Of a stretch of 64,000 nt of DNA, positions 43,312-55,023 are shown one piece after another (position 1 is the first letter of the stretch; each line of letters opens with the position of its first letter). The notes beneath the pieces were generated by a model that was not told where the DNA came from, searched no databases, and was given only the letters and a program-made list of their open reading frames with translations. Made by a program: the position numbers and the translations under genes. The stretch covers positions 580,683-644,682 of the forward strand of contig NW_022985457.1 in the NCBI RefSeq assembly GCF_010093595.1. Reading direction: 5' to 3'. The DNA is from Mytilinidion resinicola (lineage: Eukaryota > Ascomycota > Dothideomycetes > Mytilinidiales > Mytilinidiaceae).

Positions 43312-45040
43312 ATGCCTACGTTTGAGGGCGAGAAATGGGCGTGTGCCTCCTGCATCAAGGGCCACCGCGTCAGCGGCTGCACGCATACTGGTATATCTCT
43401 CGGTCATCCTGCTCACCTCGCGCGTAGCTGTCCCATTAGAACCTAGGCTGAACTTGTACTTCTTAGATCGAGAGCTCCACCACATCAACCCCAAGGGTCG
43501 TCCAGTCAAGCAATGCGAGCATTGTCGTGGTGCTCGCAAGTCCAAGTCCCACCACGCCAAGTGCGACTGCGGTGACAAGAAGGACAAGGACAAGGCCAAA
43601 GACAAGGGCGACTTGAAGGGTGAGCTTCTCGCTGGTGTCAGCGTCGAGGGCATCTCTAACCTTTCTGCAGTCGGAGGTCACAACTGCGGCTGTCACAGCG
43701 GCGCAACGTGCACCTGCGGCCTCGTGAAGAAAGAGAGCCTCGACCTGAAGCTGGACACGGGCGCTCTCAAGCTTGCGCAGCACCCGCCCAAGCCAAAGCC
43801 CAGACTCACGGCAACACAGTCGGAAAGCACTTTGACCGTCTTCGCCAATGGCCATCACAAGCCATGCCACAGGTTGAACAACGCCGCCCACGTCTCCGGT
43901 GCCCCGTACAAGATCCCACGCCCTCACACCCTGCACGATCCCCTAGGGCACTACTCCCATGACAACATTAAGCGCATCTATGAACAGCCTAATAACCCAG
44001 CACAGCGGTCGCTCGATACGCTCTCTCTGTCGAACAGCAACTTTTACAGCGTCTTCAGCTCCCCAGCTCAGCGTTCTGTGGATAGTTTGCCATTAGCATC
44101 GTCAGACGGCATGTTCAACGGGACTTACGCACCTTTCGACCCTCAAAAGCCAATGTTCGCAAAGCATCCCGAGAACGGACTTCCTCATGACGGAAGCTCA
44201 CCCGACAGTCAGCTCAGCGACACAATTCCGTCGCAGACACAGTGGGCGTGGACTCCAACAACGGCGTCTAGAAACGGGACATTTGGTCTGGACAGTCTAT
44301 CAACTTCTCCGTCCCAGGAATACTTGCCAGCTCTGGAAAACGACTGGGCCATCCCTTCGGCTGGGATCAATCCTTCTTGGTCAGCCAAGGATCTTCCATT
44401 GGTACCCAATCGATCGGCAAACGCTTTCCCTATCTCTCAGAGTGGAGAATCAAATAAACAAAGCGTTCCGAACCTCACCCCGTCGTCTTCTGGAGCACAG
44501 TCCGAAATTGGCGAGCCTAATATGTTCGAGAACGTAGAATATACGGCTCCGCAATCAGTCATGGGCGAGTCCCTTCCCTGGGACGAAAGTGCCCAGTTCC
44601 GTGACGCACCATCCTACCGGATGCGCGCGGCCACTGGCGGATCCGAGTTTCGTCAAGCTCCAACATCTGCGCCAGGTAACGACGCTCGCCGTTCACTTGA
44701 TCTAGACTTCACAAAGCGTTTCAACGAAAGCCTACTCGAACAGGGTGTAAATTCGAACTTCATGCCTTTCCAGTCCCCCAATATTGAAGCCTCGAAAGGC
44801 ATGTCGGGCGCTCCTACATATGCGCCGACCAGTGTCCCGGTTGACGGGAACTCGCTTTACTCGACAGACGAGTACGCACCTCGCTCCATTATGATCCCGA
44901 ACAACATCGAAGACATTCCAACGTCGAACCCATGGCTGGGGTTTGACGATGTCACCAACTTTGGGCTTACGTCTTTCGACCCACCTCTCGACTTAAGCGT
45001 CGACGTATCCAATTATCCTGCTGGCGGCCCTTGGATATGA
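43312..45040 (+). CDS. Copper-fist transcription factor (2 exons)
   Basis: Exons 43312-43390 and 43467-45040 encode 550 aa. The first exon and the start of the second form a complete copper fist: Cys11, Cys14, Cys23, His25 as zinc ligands (CASC, GCTHT), then the minor-groove arm PKGRP (35-39) and basic QCEHCRGARKSK. A Lys/Asp-rich stretch follows, and then a cysteine cluster CGCHSGATCTC (100-110, CxCx5CxC), the type that binds Cu(I) in Cuf1/Mac1/Ace1 relatives. The remainder is Ser/Pro/Asn-rich with an acidic C-terminus (NPWLGFDDVTNFGLTSFDPPLDLSVDV), a likely activation domain. By family it is nuclear and senses copper to regulate uptake or detoxification genes. Activator or repressor, and high- or low-copper response, cannot be told from sequence. 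Confidence 0.95.
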
Positions 45041-48000
45041 CAACTCAGCCAAGCAGCCCGTTCGGACTGCAAGCCAGCAGGGAGCCGTAGTTGATCACCA
45101 GCCCTATCACTCTATCTCTTTCACGAAACATGACTTATGACCCCGTTGGGCCAGATGCCGACATCACCATCCAACCATTCATCAATTCACATTTACCCCT
45201 TTTTTACCTTGCTCACTTGTACATTTTGAACCCGAGCTTCTTGGTCCTACACGTCTGTCGCTACATACCTCCTATCACTTCAGTCTGCGATATCTCTTCC
45301 TTTGCGTAAAATGCGAGCCAACCATTTAGATCGCGAGCATGCAGTTGGACTACAGAGAAATCGAGCGTATAACTGTTGTTTCTGCAAAGGTGGGCGGCAC
45401 ATGTGGGGGGCTGTTTTCTCCAAAATTCATAGACTAAGCGGGAGAGGATATGGGGGCGTTGTATCTATCAATCATGTGTTACATCACAATGAAAAACAAT
45501 ATTCACAATCTAAACCACCATCACAATAAATTTTAATGTATATTACTTGCTTTATCGAAGTGGCGAAAATTTCTCCGCGATGATGCTGCAGCTTGCAACC
45601 CTCACTCACCGATCATGCTGCGGGCGGTCGTGCAAGGCTGACCCCCACTGTTCCCCAACCAACTGAACCTCCAACCAACTGTCCTGAAGTTGAAAGAGTT
45701 TTTCCGAGGTGCATGCGCAACCGTCAGCTGGAACTACGCCGCCCGCGTCAAACTCCACACTCCGCAGTTTTCGTCTCGTCTCCCGCGCTGACAACGACGA
45801 CTGGTGCTAGTTAGAAAGAACGGCTAGCTCGGCGTGTTGCCCGGTCGTTTGTTTTGAATTGACGATTGCGCAGATGCCGCGGTTGACCCGACTAACGGGC
45901 TCCAGCTCACCGACTTCTCACCGACTGTCTTTTTTTGGAGCTCGAGTTGGGATGGGATCCTTGCGTTTGTAGACGAGCGCCGCGGTCTGGAGTGGAACCG
46001 GGAGGTCGGGACGGTAGAGGCCGGGAGGATGTGAAGATGTTCGAGGGACGAGAGGACGAGAGGACGAGAGAGATGTGGAGTACGACTCCATACACTCCAT
46101 CCACGCCTCTATTTCCACACAACTCACGGGAATAAACTCCGACATGTCAACAAATGCCCCCATCCCAGCCTCGCCAGATCCCCGCCCTCAGCTCGCCTTT
46201 TTCTTCGGATCTTCCCCGCTTTCCGCCCAACTCCCCCCCTGGCGATGCCTCGCGATGCGCTGAAGCTCAAGCGATGGCGAGCAGACCTCTCCCCGCATTA
46301 ATTCATGCACTGCACGAGCCTCCTCGCCTTTCGCCTCTCTCCCTCGCGTCTAACTAAGCTAACGCACCCTCCTCCTTAACCCTAGCCCAGGCGTCGTTCC
46401 GTGGATTGGACTTTCTTCTTCTTCCCTTATCCGGAACGGATCTGTGGCTAGGGCGGGTGGTCATGTCATGTCATCACTTTTTCCGAGTCTACGGGATACC
46501 ATCTTAGCATCACTAACGTCCCGAGTGTATGCATGTATGAGGTCGGCAGGGTAAGGTGTGGTGGATGCAAGATTTTTTGGGGCGTTGGTTGGTTGGACAA
46601 GGGGGGAAGGGGGGAGTGTGATTGGGCGGTTTTGAGACTATTAGTTGAGGTATGGGATGAGATCAGGCCATGGCGATTGGAGAGATGGGGCGCTTTTTGG
46701 GGTGCGTGGGCGGAGGGCGCCGGGCCAATGAGGGGAGGGGGGTTTTTAGGGTTTTGGCTGAGATGCTGAGATGCTGAGTTGGTGGGGGGGAAGGGCGGTT
46801 GGAGGCGGCTTATGGGGGTTTGGTGTTTTGGTATGGAGTTGCTATGTTTTGTGTACAGAGTTTGTGGTTTTGCTCTACTTGGAACCTGCTTCTTACTTCT
46901 GCCTTTGTCACTCACAGTTTCTTACTTGCACCTCCAGTCAATCCATCACAAACCGATATCCTCCCACCCTCCCCCATCCTCCTACATCTGGAACCTGATC
47001 GCCCGTCCCTTACTTACCAAACACACACCCGCCCTCGAGCCATCAACCATCTGGCGGTGTCTTCGTTGCCAGCGCAGCGCGTACCTGACCGCACGTAGCT
47101 AGCCGCGTTTCTTGAGATTGTGGAGACAAAAAGCCCGTGCGGCATGACGCGCTTCGCTAGCTGCATGAGCCTCGCAGGGTGGCTTTGCTCAGGTCGTTGA
47201 GTTGCAGGGGATTAGAGCGAGGAGTCGAGTTTTGCGACTACGGGTTTTTGAGTTGCTCGGGATGGGAATTGGGGATGGGGTAGTATGGGTTTAGGGATTG
47301 AACGTTTATTTTGTAGTGTTTGAGCTTGAATGGAGAGGGTGGTTGCGGAGAGTCACGATTTATAGATGAGGAAGTGCATACATAGGTAAAGGGCTGATTA
47401 AGGCTCGATGTTTGAGGAGCTTGTAATGATAGGTCTTGGTATTCACGCGTACACGCACAACTCCGCAGGGTACCACCATTTGGAAGGGCTCTGCAAGTCT
47501 AGCAGACTGTTCAAACCGTTTTATTCGAAGTTTCGAAAACTGGTCAGCCGGCGTTGACTCGGGGTACTTACACCAATACAATATCTACGAAGTAACGCGT
47601 GAGCTTTAATCAGACAGCGGTAAAAAAGCACTAGAGCACCAGCTACACGGGTAGCGCTATCAGTGTATGTTCTAATCCAGATTCATGTATGCCAAGCACT
47701 GTCAGTTTACAAAATTCCCTAGTTTCGAGCATTTACACCCGCGCGGAAAGCAACGGATGCTTCCAATCTTCAATTCAGCAACACCACGACCACTGATCAT
47801 CCTCTGCGCCCCCAAGAGGTATGTCAAGCCGACGTAGCCCATCCGTCGATTCCGTACGTGATGCTAACCCGATCCCGTCAGGCCTGGACATCTTTCGTCC
47901 CGGGCGTACACCCATCATCCCTCCCAAGGCCCACAGCGCCACGAACAGGAGTCTTCTTCCATCATCAGAAACACAAGCGTCACTCAACCTGGAATAAGCA

Positions 48001-48635
48001 CCCCTGTCTACACCCCGGGCGGCGCACCGGCCTCACCCGATACCCGATCCCGCCCCATCGCTCCGCTCCGACGAGGCGGCGCGTGCCGAGTCCACCACAA
48101 AGATCAACACCAGAAGCCATGTCCAATGATAGAATTGGTATTTTGGTGATGCAAGCTAATGTGTGAATGAGGGATAATCCTGAATCACACACAGCGAGTT
48201 TGTAGTGCCCCCTTCCTCGTGGAAACTAGCAGACGACATCGTCTGGGGTGGCCTAGCAAGACTACGCGTCGCTCAGGATGACTTGTTTAGACCTGGTCTA
48301 GAATTTTGGAAATGCATCAAGCGACTTTAGACGGCGTCACCCGAGAGTGCACCGACGTCCACTGAGCATTAGTCTTGAAAGGGTGAATTAGATATGAGAA
48401 GATAGCTGGGATGAAATCCATGCAAGGCAGCGTCCCTTTTGATATGCTTCTGCCGAACGCCGCGAAGAAGCCTGAAATAGGATGAAGAAATAAGAAGTAC
48501 ATAAAGATACAGGACGGAAAAGATGCGGAAATAACGTCGCTGATCTCAATCAGACGACTGTGCTTCGAAATTTGTCAAACGTTTCGCCATACATGTGACC
48601 TGCAGCCTACCTGAAATGTACTCCTATCCGGTGCC
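45041..48635. other. 3.6-kb convergent intergenic region
   Basis: No supportable gene between the copper-fist stop (+) and the REC114 stop (-). A strongly G-rich tract lies at about 46,595-46,830 on plus (runs of 4-7 G). Around 47,800-48,170 several short frames overlap without a consistent splice model. Confidence 0.4.
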
Positions 48636-50216
48636 CTAGAGTCCGAGCCCAATTCGCCGCCAGCATCCCAACACATCCTCACACAAGGTCATGAAGCCGT
48701 CATCCTCGATATGTTGCATCATCCAGTCGCTGATCACCGTTTCTCGGTCGTCGACAGCTTGTGTTGCATAAGACGCTAGGTTATGAGTGCTACCTGAACT
48801 CGAGGTCACTTCAGCCGAAATCTGTGCAACAACTCGGTCAATGGAGGAAGCCGCAGAGGGAGGCGCTTGACGGGTATTGCCGCTTGCGGAAGCAGAGGCA
48901 GACGGTCGATCAGATGCTTGTTTAGGTACTTGAGACGGCTCTGTTGCATTTCTATTGCGCTCCGAGAAGCTTGGTCGGGGTAGAGGAGGCAGATCAATCG
49001 AAGATGATGGCCGACTCGAACCTGCCTGACTTCCGTCTCTCCGAAACGGTAGTTCACGTCGGGGAGGAATCATTTGCAAGAGCGAATCCATCTGCGATTC
49101 GGGAGCTGTGAATGGTCTTGAGGTCGAGGTTGGCGCTTCATGCTCAGCAATCGTATTCAGATGAGGGAAATGAGTTCGTACAGCTGATGCAATCTGATTG
49201 GTATCACGTGGGCCCGGTGACGAATAAGCCGGCGACGCCTGTATACTGACGTACCGCTGTCTGAGATCCTTCAGTACGTCCAGATTGTCAGAAGGTGGGA
49301 CGCTCGCAAACGACGGAGTCCAATTTCGCTGAAGCAATTGAGAAGGGGATGCCAAGTAAGCACTCTCAGATATAGAATCTAGTCGTGCTGTCGGTGGTCG
49401 CTGGCAGCCTGCAGCGGCGTCTTGTTGAACCTGGGAATTCGAAGGCTGAAGAGAAGAGAAAGGCATCCCAGAGCTTCCGATGCCTCTAGAAGAAGTCGCT
49501 TCTGGCGCTGAAGTGAGGTGGGCCAATGACGATGGCCGGCCAGATGGTCCTATGCTTTCGGCGGATGTAATCGCTGTAGGAGGTGCAGTAGAGCTACCAG
49601 GAAGACTCTGGGTAATCTGGCATCCCATGCCGGTAAGAAAGTCGTACACTATCTTGAAATCGCTTTCTGAAGCAAACTTCAATTGAAGTCTTCGTATCTG
49701 CAACGGATTATGAGCTAATGAAAAGGCAGCATATCAGATAAAGTCACCTTGCTGTCGGCCAGAGTATATCTAAGCGCGAGTAATGGACAGCGGACAAGAC
49801 CAGAGATAGGCAGCTGGTCATGGCGAATTTCAACGTTGAGCTGTCTAAACGTGTCAATGACATTATTTGCTTCTCGGATCTTCCCTTCAATGTCTACCGA
49901 TTCCTAGGAAGGACGAAGTCAGAAAAGAACACATCAAGATGCCGCTAAGGAATGTGGAATGGGGCTTCTGGTATGCAAGGGGCCATACCAAGACTTTAGT
50001 CCCTTGAATCACCTTCATCATCTTCGTAGGGTGTCCAGCGTGGTTGAGCGGGTCATTTCGAAACGAGTCAAAGACGACGACAAGATCCTGGGTGGTATGC
50101 TTCCAGGAGAACTTTTCCGCCTCGCTGCTGGGATCAACTGCATTAGAAAACTTGACTAGACGGAGACTGATGAGAGAAGACGGGGTTAATGCGGTAGATG
50201 GATGGTGCATTGCCAT
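48636..50216 (-). CDS. REC114: Meiotic recombination protein Rec114 (3 exons)
   Basis: Exons 50216-49989, 49903-49748 and 49697-48636, all phase 0, encode 481 aa. The N-terminal ~160 residues form the PH-like domain of the family: SLISLRLVKFSNAVDP, LVVVFDSFRNDPLNH, KVLESVDIEGKIREAN, LPISGLVRCPLLALRYTLADSK, and IRRLQLKFASESDFKIVYDFLTGMGC. A long Ser/Pro-rich linker follows. The last ~32 residues, ISDWMMQHIEDDGFMTLCEDVLGCWRRIGL, are the conserved helix bundle that in other fungi dimerises and binds Mei4. Rec114-Mei4 with Mer2 forms chromosomal-axis condensates that recruit Spo11 for meiotic double-strand breaks, so expression is expected mainly in meiosis. It is divergent from RSC9 with 381 bp between start codons. 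Confidence 0.92.
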
Positions 50217-50597
50217 GGCTACAGTTGTTAGTGTGGGAGGCGATTAGTGGTGAATCAATCCTTCGGATCAGTGACAGAGCACTGAGGGGCTGCACAAACA
50301 GATCAAGCGTTGGAGGACCCCAGCGGTGACGGGGGGTGAGGAAGTTGGGATGGAAGCTCGAGGGAGGTCCAGCGGCATGACTAAGCCGCTGGAGCCGATC
50401 CCGCGCAGGGCTGGCAGTTGCGACTGGGGACTTTGGAACCTCGCCGCGGTGAATGCTGTTCCTGGCGCTGTAGACCTCGTCCATCCCTCTGCCCTCAATC
50501 TGCCCAATTCCCATCCTCGCAGGCGGCTTGCCCGTAGCTTTTGCGCTCCTGTGATTGTGCCTGAAAGCCGTCTTGCGCGCCGTGACTGTCCTTCCTC
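50217..50597. other. 381-bp divergent promoter of REC114 and RSC9
   Basis: Both start codons face outward from this stretch. No gene. I see no clear TATA box or meiosis-specific URS1 (GGCGGC-type) site at a convincing position. Confidence 0.5.
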
Positions 50598-53500
50598 ATG
50601 GCTCCCACTCCCAAGGCGCGCGAGCGCGAGCGCGAACGCGAATCTTCGGTCGAACGCACCCCCGAATACGAAGAGTTCATGCAGAAGCTGGAGAAGTACC
50701 ATAAGAAGCGAGGGTACGTGATATTCTGCGCGCTGTGGGGACGTAGATTGACTCTGGCAGCACCCACTTCGAACGTGAACCCAAGGTTGGTGCCCGGCAC
50801 CTGGATCTGTTGAAACTATACAAACGAGTGGTCGAGGAGGGCGGCTATGATAAGATGTGCGATACACGGGGTAAGCCGTTAGCCTGGAGAAAGCTCACCG
50901 GCGAGTTTCTCCCAGGGAGCAGCACTTTAACGACCCAGGCGTTTATTGTGAAGAGCGCATACTACAAAAACCTCGCGTACGTTCTCTCATCTCTCACCTC
51001 TCACCTCTCACCTCTCACCTTCACCACCTGCACCATTCTGGCTAATATTTCTCACCAGCGCATACGAGATCTCCGACATCCACAAGCGCGAGCCTCCGCC
51101 CAAGGAAATACTAGAGGATGTTTCAGCAAAAGGCGGCGACCTGCTGAGCCGAACCGTCGAGAATTACTTTCGACCCGCGAGCAGGGAAGCAGACAAACTC
51201 CTAGGAAACAGTGAAGACAGGGACATCGAGGGCTCGGACGCAGAGTCACATAAGACGCCAAAAGAGGATAAAATGGAGGTAGATGAGCCCGGGAGCACAG
51301 GAGGAAGGGTCACTCGAGGTTGGTTGTCACTCTCATTATCTCCACGCGTCCAGTCGCAGCTCCACCAGATTCTTGTCACAATACCGTGTTTTACACTCGC
51401 AACCAATATTTTTCTGAAGGATCGTCTTCCTAACTTGCGCCAGCTCTCCGCCACGCACCTCCTCAGCGCGTTCTGTTCCAACCAGACCTCTCAACCAGAC
51501 AAACGAGACATTCTTCAGGCAACATGAACTCTCCAACACCTGCCAGTGGTGTGGCGCATACAAATGGCACTTATGGATCGGGTGCTGCGATGACGATCGC
51601 GAACTACGAGCCTCGCGCTCCCCTCCCTTCTTCTGTAAAGCCCGTGGTCACACCCGGAAACAACCCCGATCATTTCAAAAATCTGCGAAACAAACTCCTC
51701 ACCGCCAACAAACCTTCGAGGGGCATACAACCATACAAGGGAATGATGCTCCCGGGTACTGGCTTCATGGGACCCAACATATACATCCGTGCGCTTCTAT
51801 CCCTACAATCCTGCACCGACGAGGAAGAAGCTTATGCGCTCCACCATCTCGTGAAAATATCCCACGAGCGGGGCGATAAGTACCGCTTCGATGGATTTCC
51901 TGGACTCGCTGAGGCTTTGGTAAGTCGAGTCATTGGAGCGTCCTCACTGTTCTACGATGTCAAGTTCGAGATCTCTTATCTCGAAGAGGAAATGGATTTG
52001 GGCATCCACGTACTGAACGGATTGACCGGGACTTCAGATCTGTTGCAAAGAATAAGAACCTTAACGGCTCTCGACATGCAAGACGACCTTCTTCCCGCAG
52101 AAGTAACGACAGCTCTTGGAAGGATCAATGAGGCAGGCCTGATACTCCGGAATATGACCATGCTCGAGGAAAACGCCGCATTCTTATCCAAGATACCGTC
52201 AATCCGAGACTTGATCGTTGTCGTTCTGAACCTCCCACATCACGCAGCCGTTGTAGAGCTTCAACATTACTTGCTCGAGATCGCAGAGCAATTGACCAAA
52301 TTCTGGACGCTGGACTCCCAGGACCCCCTCTACCGGTCACTGCTGGCGCAGATCGAATCGAATGACCGTGGACGAATCATCACATCGCTACGGGCTATCG
52401 CTCGGATTTCCATGACCTTGGAGGTTAACAATCGACTTATGGATGTACCAGCTAAGGCTTTACAGCAAATATGCGACTGGCTTCTGGTGGAAGACGAAGA
52501 ACTCAGAAACGCGTGTCTCGATTTCCTCTACCAATTCACTTCGATCATGGACAACGTCGACATTTTCGTCCACGAGGTCAACGTGGAAAGTTTGGTCCAG
52601 CAACTCGTACGATTTCTGTTATACAACAATACGCTACTGGAAGAACGAAGGAGCAACAGGCCTCCGACGAGACACCAAATAGTCGCAGATACCCCTCAGA
52701 AACTTTCCATTCCCATAATCGAACAGTTAGTGACGTTGGACGAGCCAGAACGAAGCTCACAATGGTAGGTGATTCCTGTTGGGTAGTATTGCTTTGCTAA
52801 TTCATCTAATAGGTTGCGTGCTTGTTTTGAGGAAGACCCAACAGGCGAAATCACGCAAATCGCCTTATGGAGTGCCTATAACCAAGCTTTCAACGACGTA
52901 ATGCAAGCTGAGCCTCTTCACAAGATGCTCATGCCGGCTAAAGACTTCATTACCAATGTGTCCTCTACCTTTCCTGGCGCCACCGCTCAAGTCCTTCAAA
53001 TAAGTGCCACGCAACAAAAATATACCATCCGTGGTATCCGAGCCCGCGCTACTCCTGTGGATCCCATCACTCGGCGCTCCTACATGCGCTGTCAATGGCA
53101 CCCTCCAGCGTACTTGAATGGGCATGCAGACACGAAACACACGACGCCATCTCTTGAATGTGGTATTTACTGCCCAAATGCGAAAGCATTGTGGGAGCAC
53201 ATCCTGTCGACGCATCTCAAAATTCCGAAGGACGACTCTGGCAAGTGGCTCCTGGAGACCAAGCCTGATATCAGCATGACGAACGGCGATGCTACGCCTC
53301 CACAAGCTCGTTACAACTGCCATTGGGGGGGCTGCACGCATTACTCTGCGGAGGGTTCCGAGTCTGCATATGAGGTTGGCCAGCACGTGAAGACCCACCT
53401 CCCGGACAGCTCCCTGAGCCATAGCCAGAGGAAACATAACAGGACTCCATCGAATGCGACCCTTCTCGCGACATCGGCACAGTTAAATTACGCGCAATTC

Positions 53501-53890
53501 CAGCCGGCACCGCCTTATGGCCAGCAAGCGGGTATGGGGTATAGTATGACTCTACCGCCAGCGCAGAACCCTCCGGCTTTCAGGTACATGAACACCGCGA
53601 CGGACGAACGAAGTGATGCGGCTGGTCTTCCTCTCGCTAGCGTGCTTGTCCTGAGGAATCTGGCCAGGCAGATGGCGAAGCTGGAGGATCCGCCCAAGGA
53701 AGATGGTGTGCCAGTCCCACCCAAAACCCGCGGAGGAGAGGAAGATGTCATGATAGAGGAGCGCGATGGCTGGGTCAGGAGAGTCTTTGCGCCGGTGAAG
53801 GATCAGCTGTACTTCGTTATGGCGCATAACTTAACGCTAAGGGAGTATATGGTCACCCTTACGAAAGCGATCGCGGCGGGCGGAGGGTAG
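50598..53890 (+). CDS. RSC9: RSC chromatin-remodelling subunit Rsc9 (ARID protein, 5 exons)
   Basis: Exons 50598-50713, 50761-50976, 51059-51318, 51444-52764 and 52813-53890 give 996 aa. Residues ~23-115 are an ARID DNA-binding domain (YEEFMQKLEKYHKKR, DLLKLYKRVVEEGGYDKM, WRKLTGEFLPG, AFIVKSAYYKNLAAYE). Then come LRHAPPQRVLFQPDLSTRQTRH and a long helical, ARM-like region (FKNLRNKLLTANKPSRGIQPYKGMMLPGTGF onward). Near the C-terminus are two C2H2-like zinc-finger remnants (CQWHPPAYL...H and CHWGGCTHYS...H) and VKDQLYFVMAHNLTLREYM. Together these identify Rsc9, a subunit of the RSC/PBAF-type SWI/SNF complex. The third intron (51319-51443) has a weak GTTGGT donor, but only this phase joins the ARID to the body. 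Other introns are standard; intron 2 contains a CACCTCTC microsatellite. Confidence 0.92.
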
Positions 53891-55023
53891 TATGGGTTTG
53901 ATATTTGCTTTCACCGCTGCAGCGCGTCTGGCGCTTTGTACGACTAGGGATATCTTCAGGCGTTGGGACAAGCATCCTAGATGGATATGGGCAGGGAGAT
54001 TTCATCATGATCTCCTTTTGGAGCAACAGCCCTGGAGTTTCGGTAATACTAGGTAGTCTTCGAGCGATGATTCCCTCGACTCGGATAACCTACTGTCAAG
54101 CATTGCAAGGCCATTATCATTACCACAACACGTGTACGCTAGAGTAGTCTTTCGCCCTTTAGTATCTGATCTTTACATGATATTCAACCTATACATAGTA
54201 AACATTTTCAAACAAAATCGAGGAGATCAACAGCTTATGAAGCTGCTGCCAAGCGCCATTCGCCTTATGCTGCCCCTAGCACACCGCCAACTGCATGCAG
54301 GACGTGCGCGGTGCGCGATGCGCGAACGCGGAGCACCGCTTCCGAAGCTGCAGTGAGCTCCTGGTCAAACTCTGCTTGTGAGCATTTCGTATGTCCAATA
54401 TGTCTGGCTATGGAGGGCGACACGGCTTTACATGCATTCCTACCAGAAGGGGCAGTGGGAGGACGTGGAGCTGTGATTGGCCCGCCGGTTCGCACTCTTC
54501 GGCCTGGAGTCATCTCAAAATACCCCCAGTTTCCACGTCGCCACATTCCGCCTACAACCCCTCGCTCAGTTTTCTTCGGTGAAGCCTTCCGCATCCCTCA
54601 AGAATCTCTGTGATCAAGCAACCGGCCAGGTACGTTGTAGACGCGACGCGTTGATGAACAAGCTGCGTCATGTACCCCGCGATACCCGACGCCGGTCGCG
54701 ACAAGCACATCGCTGACACAACCACAAACAGAACTCCTCCGGTAAACACCTGGTCTGCATTACACAAAACGAGGCCTTTGCCCAACCAGCCTATTTCATC
54801 TGTCGACGCCGACTCCTCGTCCATTGCTCCGCTTACCTGCAAAGCCACTGTACCGACACCTTGCCTGGACTCATTGCCACTTTCTGCGCGAAGTCGGCTT
54901 CTCCCCTCTGGAGTCTTTCCCAGCTTCGTACTCTAGCACCTTTAAATAGGCTTTGACCCAACCGTGGTCATAGCGAGGTGCATTTGTCGAAGCAACAGGA
55001 TTACTCCCGCAAATATTCGGCAC
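53891..55023. other. Intergenic region upstream of the IBtk-like gene
   Basis: About 1.1 kb between two plus-strand genes. No gene recognised; the overlapping short frames at 54,265-54,850 on both strands lack domain support. The promoter of the IBtk-like gene should lie in its right part. Confidence 0.5.

Noticed and set aside
46466..46915. 149-aa minus-strand frame
   Set aside because: It is antisense to the G-rich tract and consists of Pro/Ser/His low complexity; most likely chance.
47820..48170. Possible small or frameshifted gene (MSSRRSPSVDSVRDANPIPS and a following STPVYTPGGAPASPD stretch in another frame)
   Set aside because: The two parts are in different frames with no intron sites to join them, and neither has a recognisable domain.
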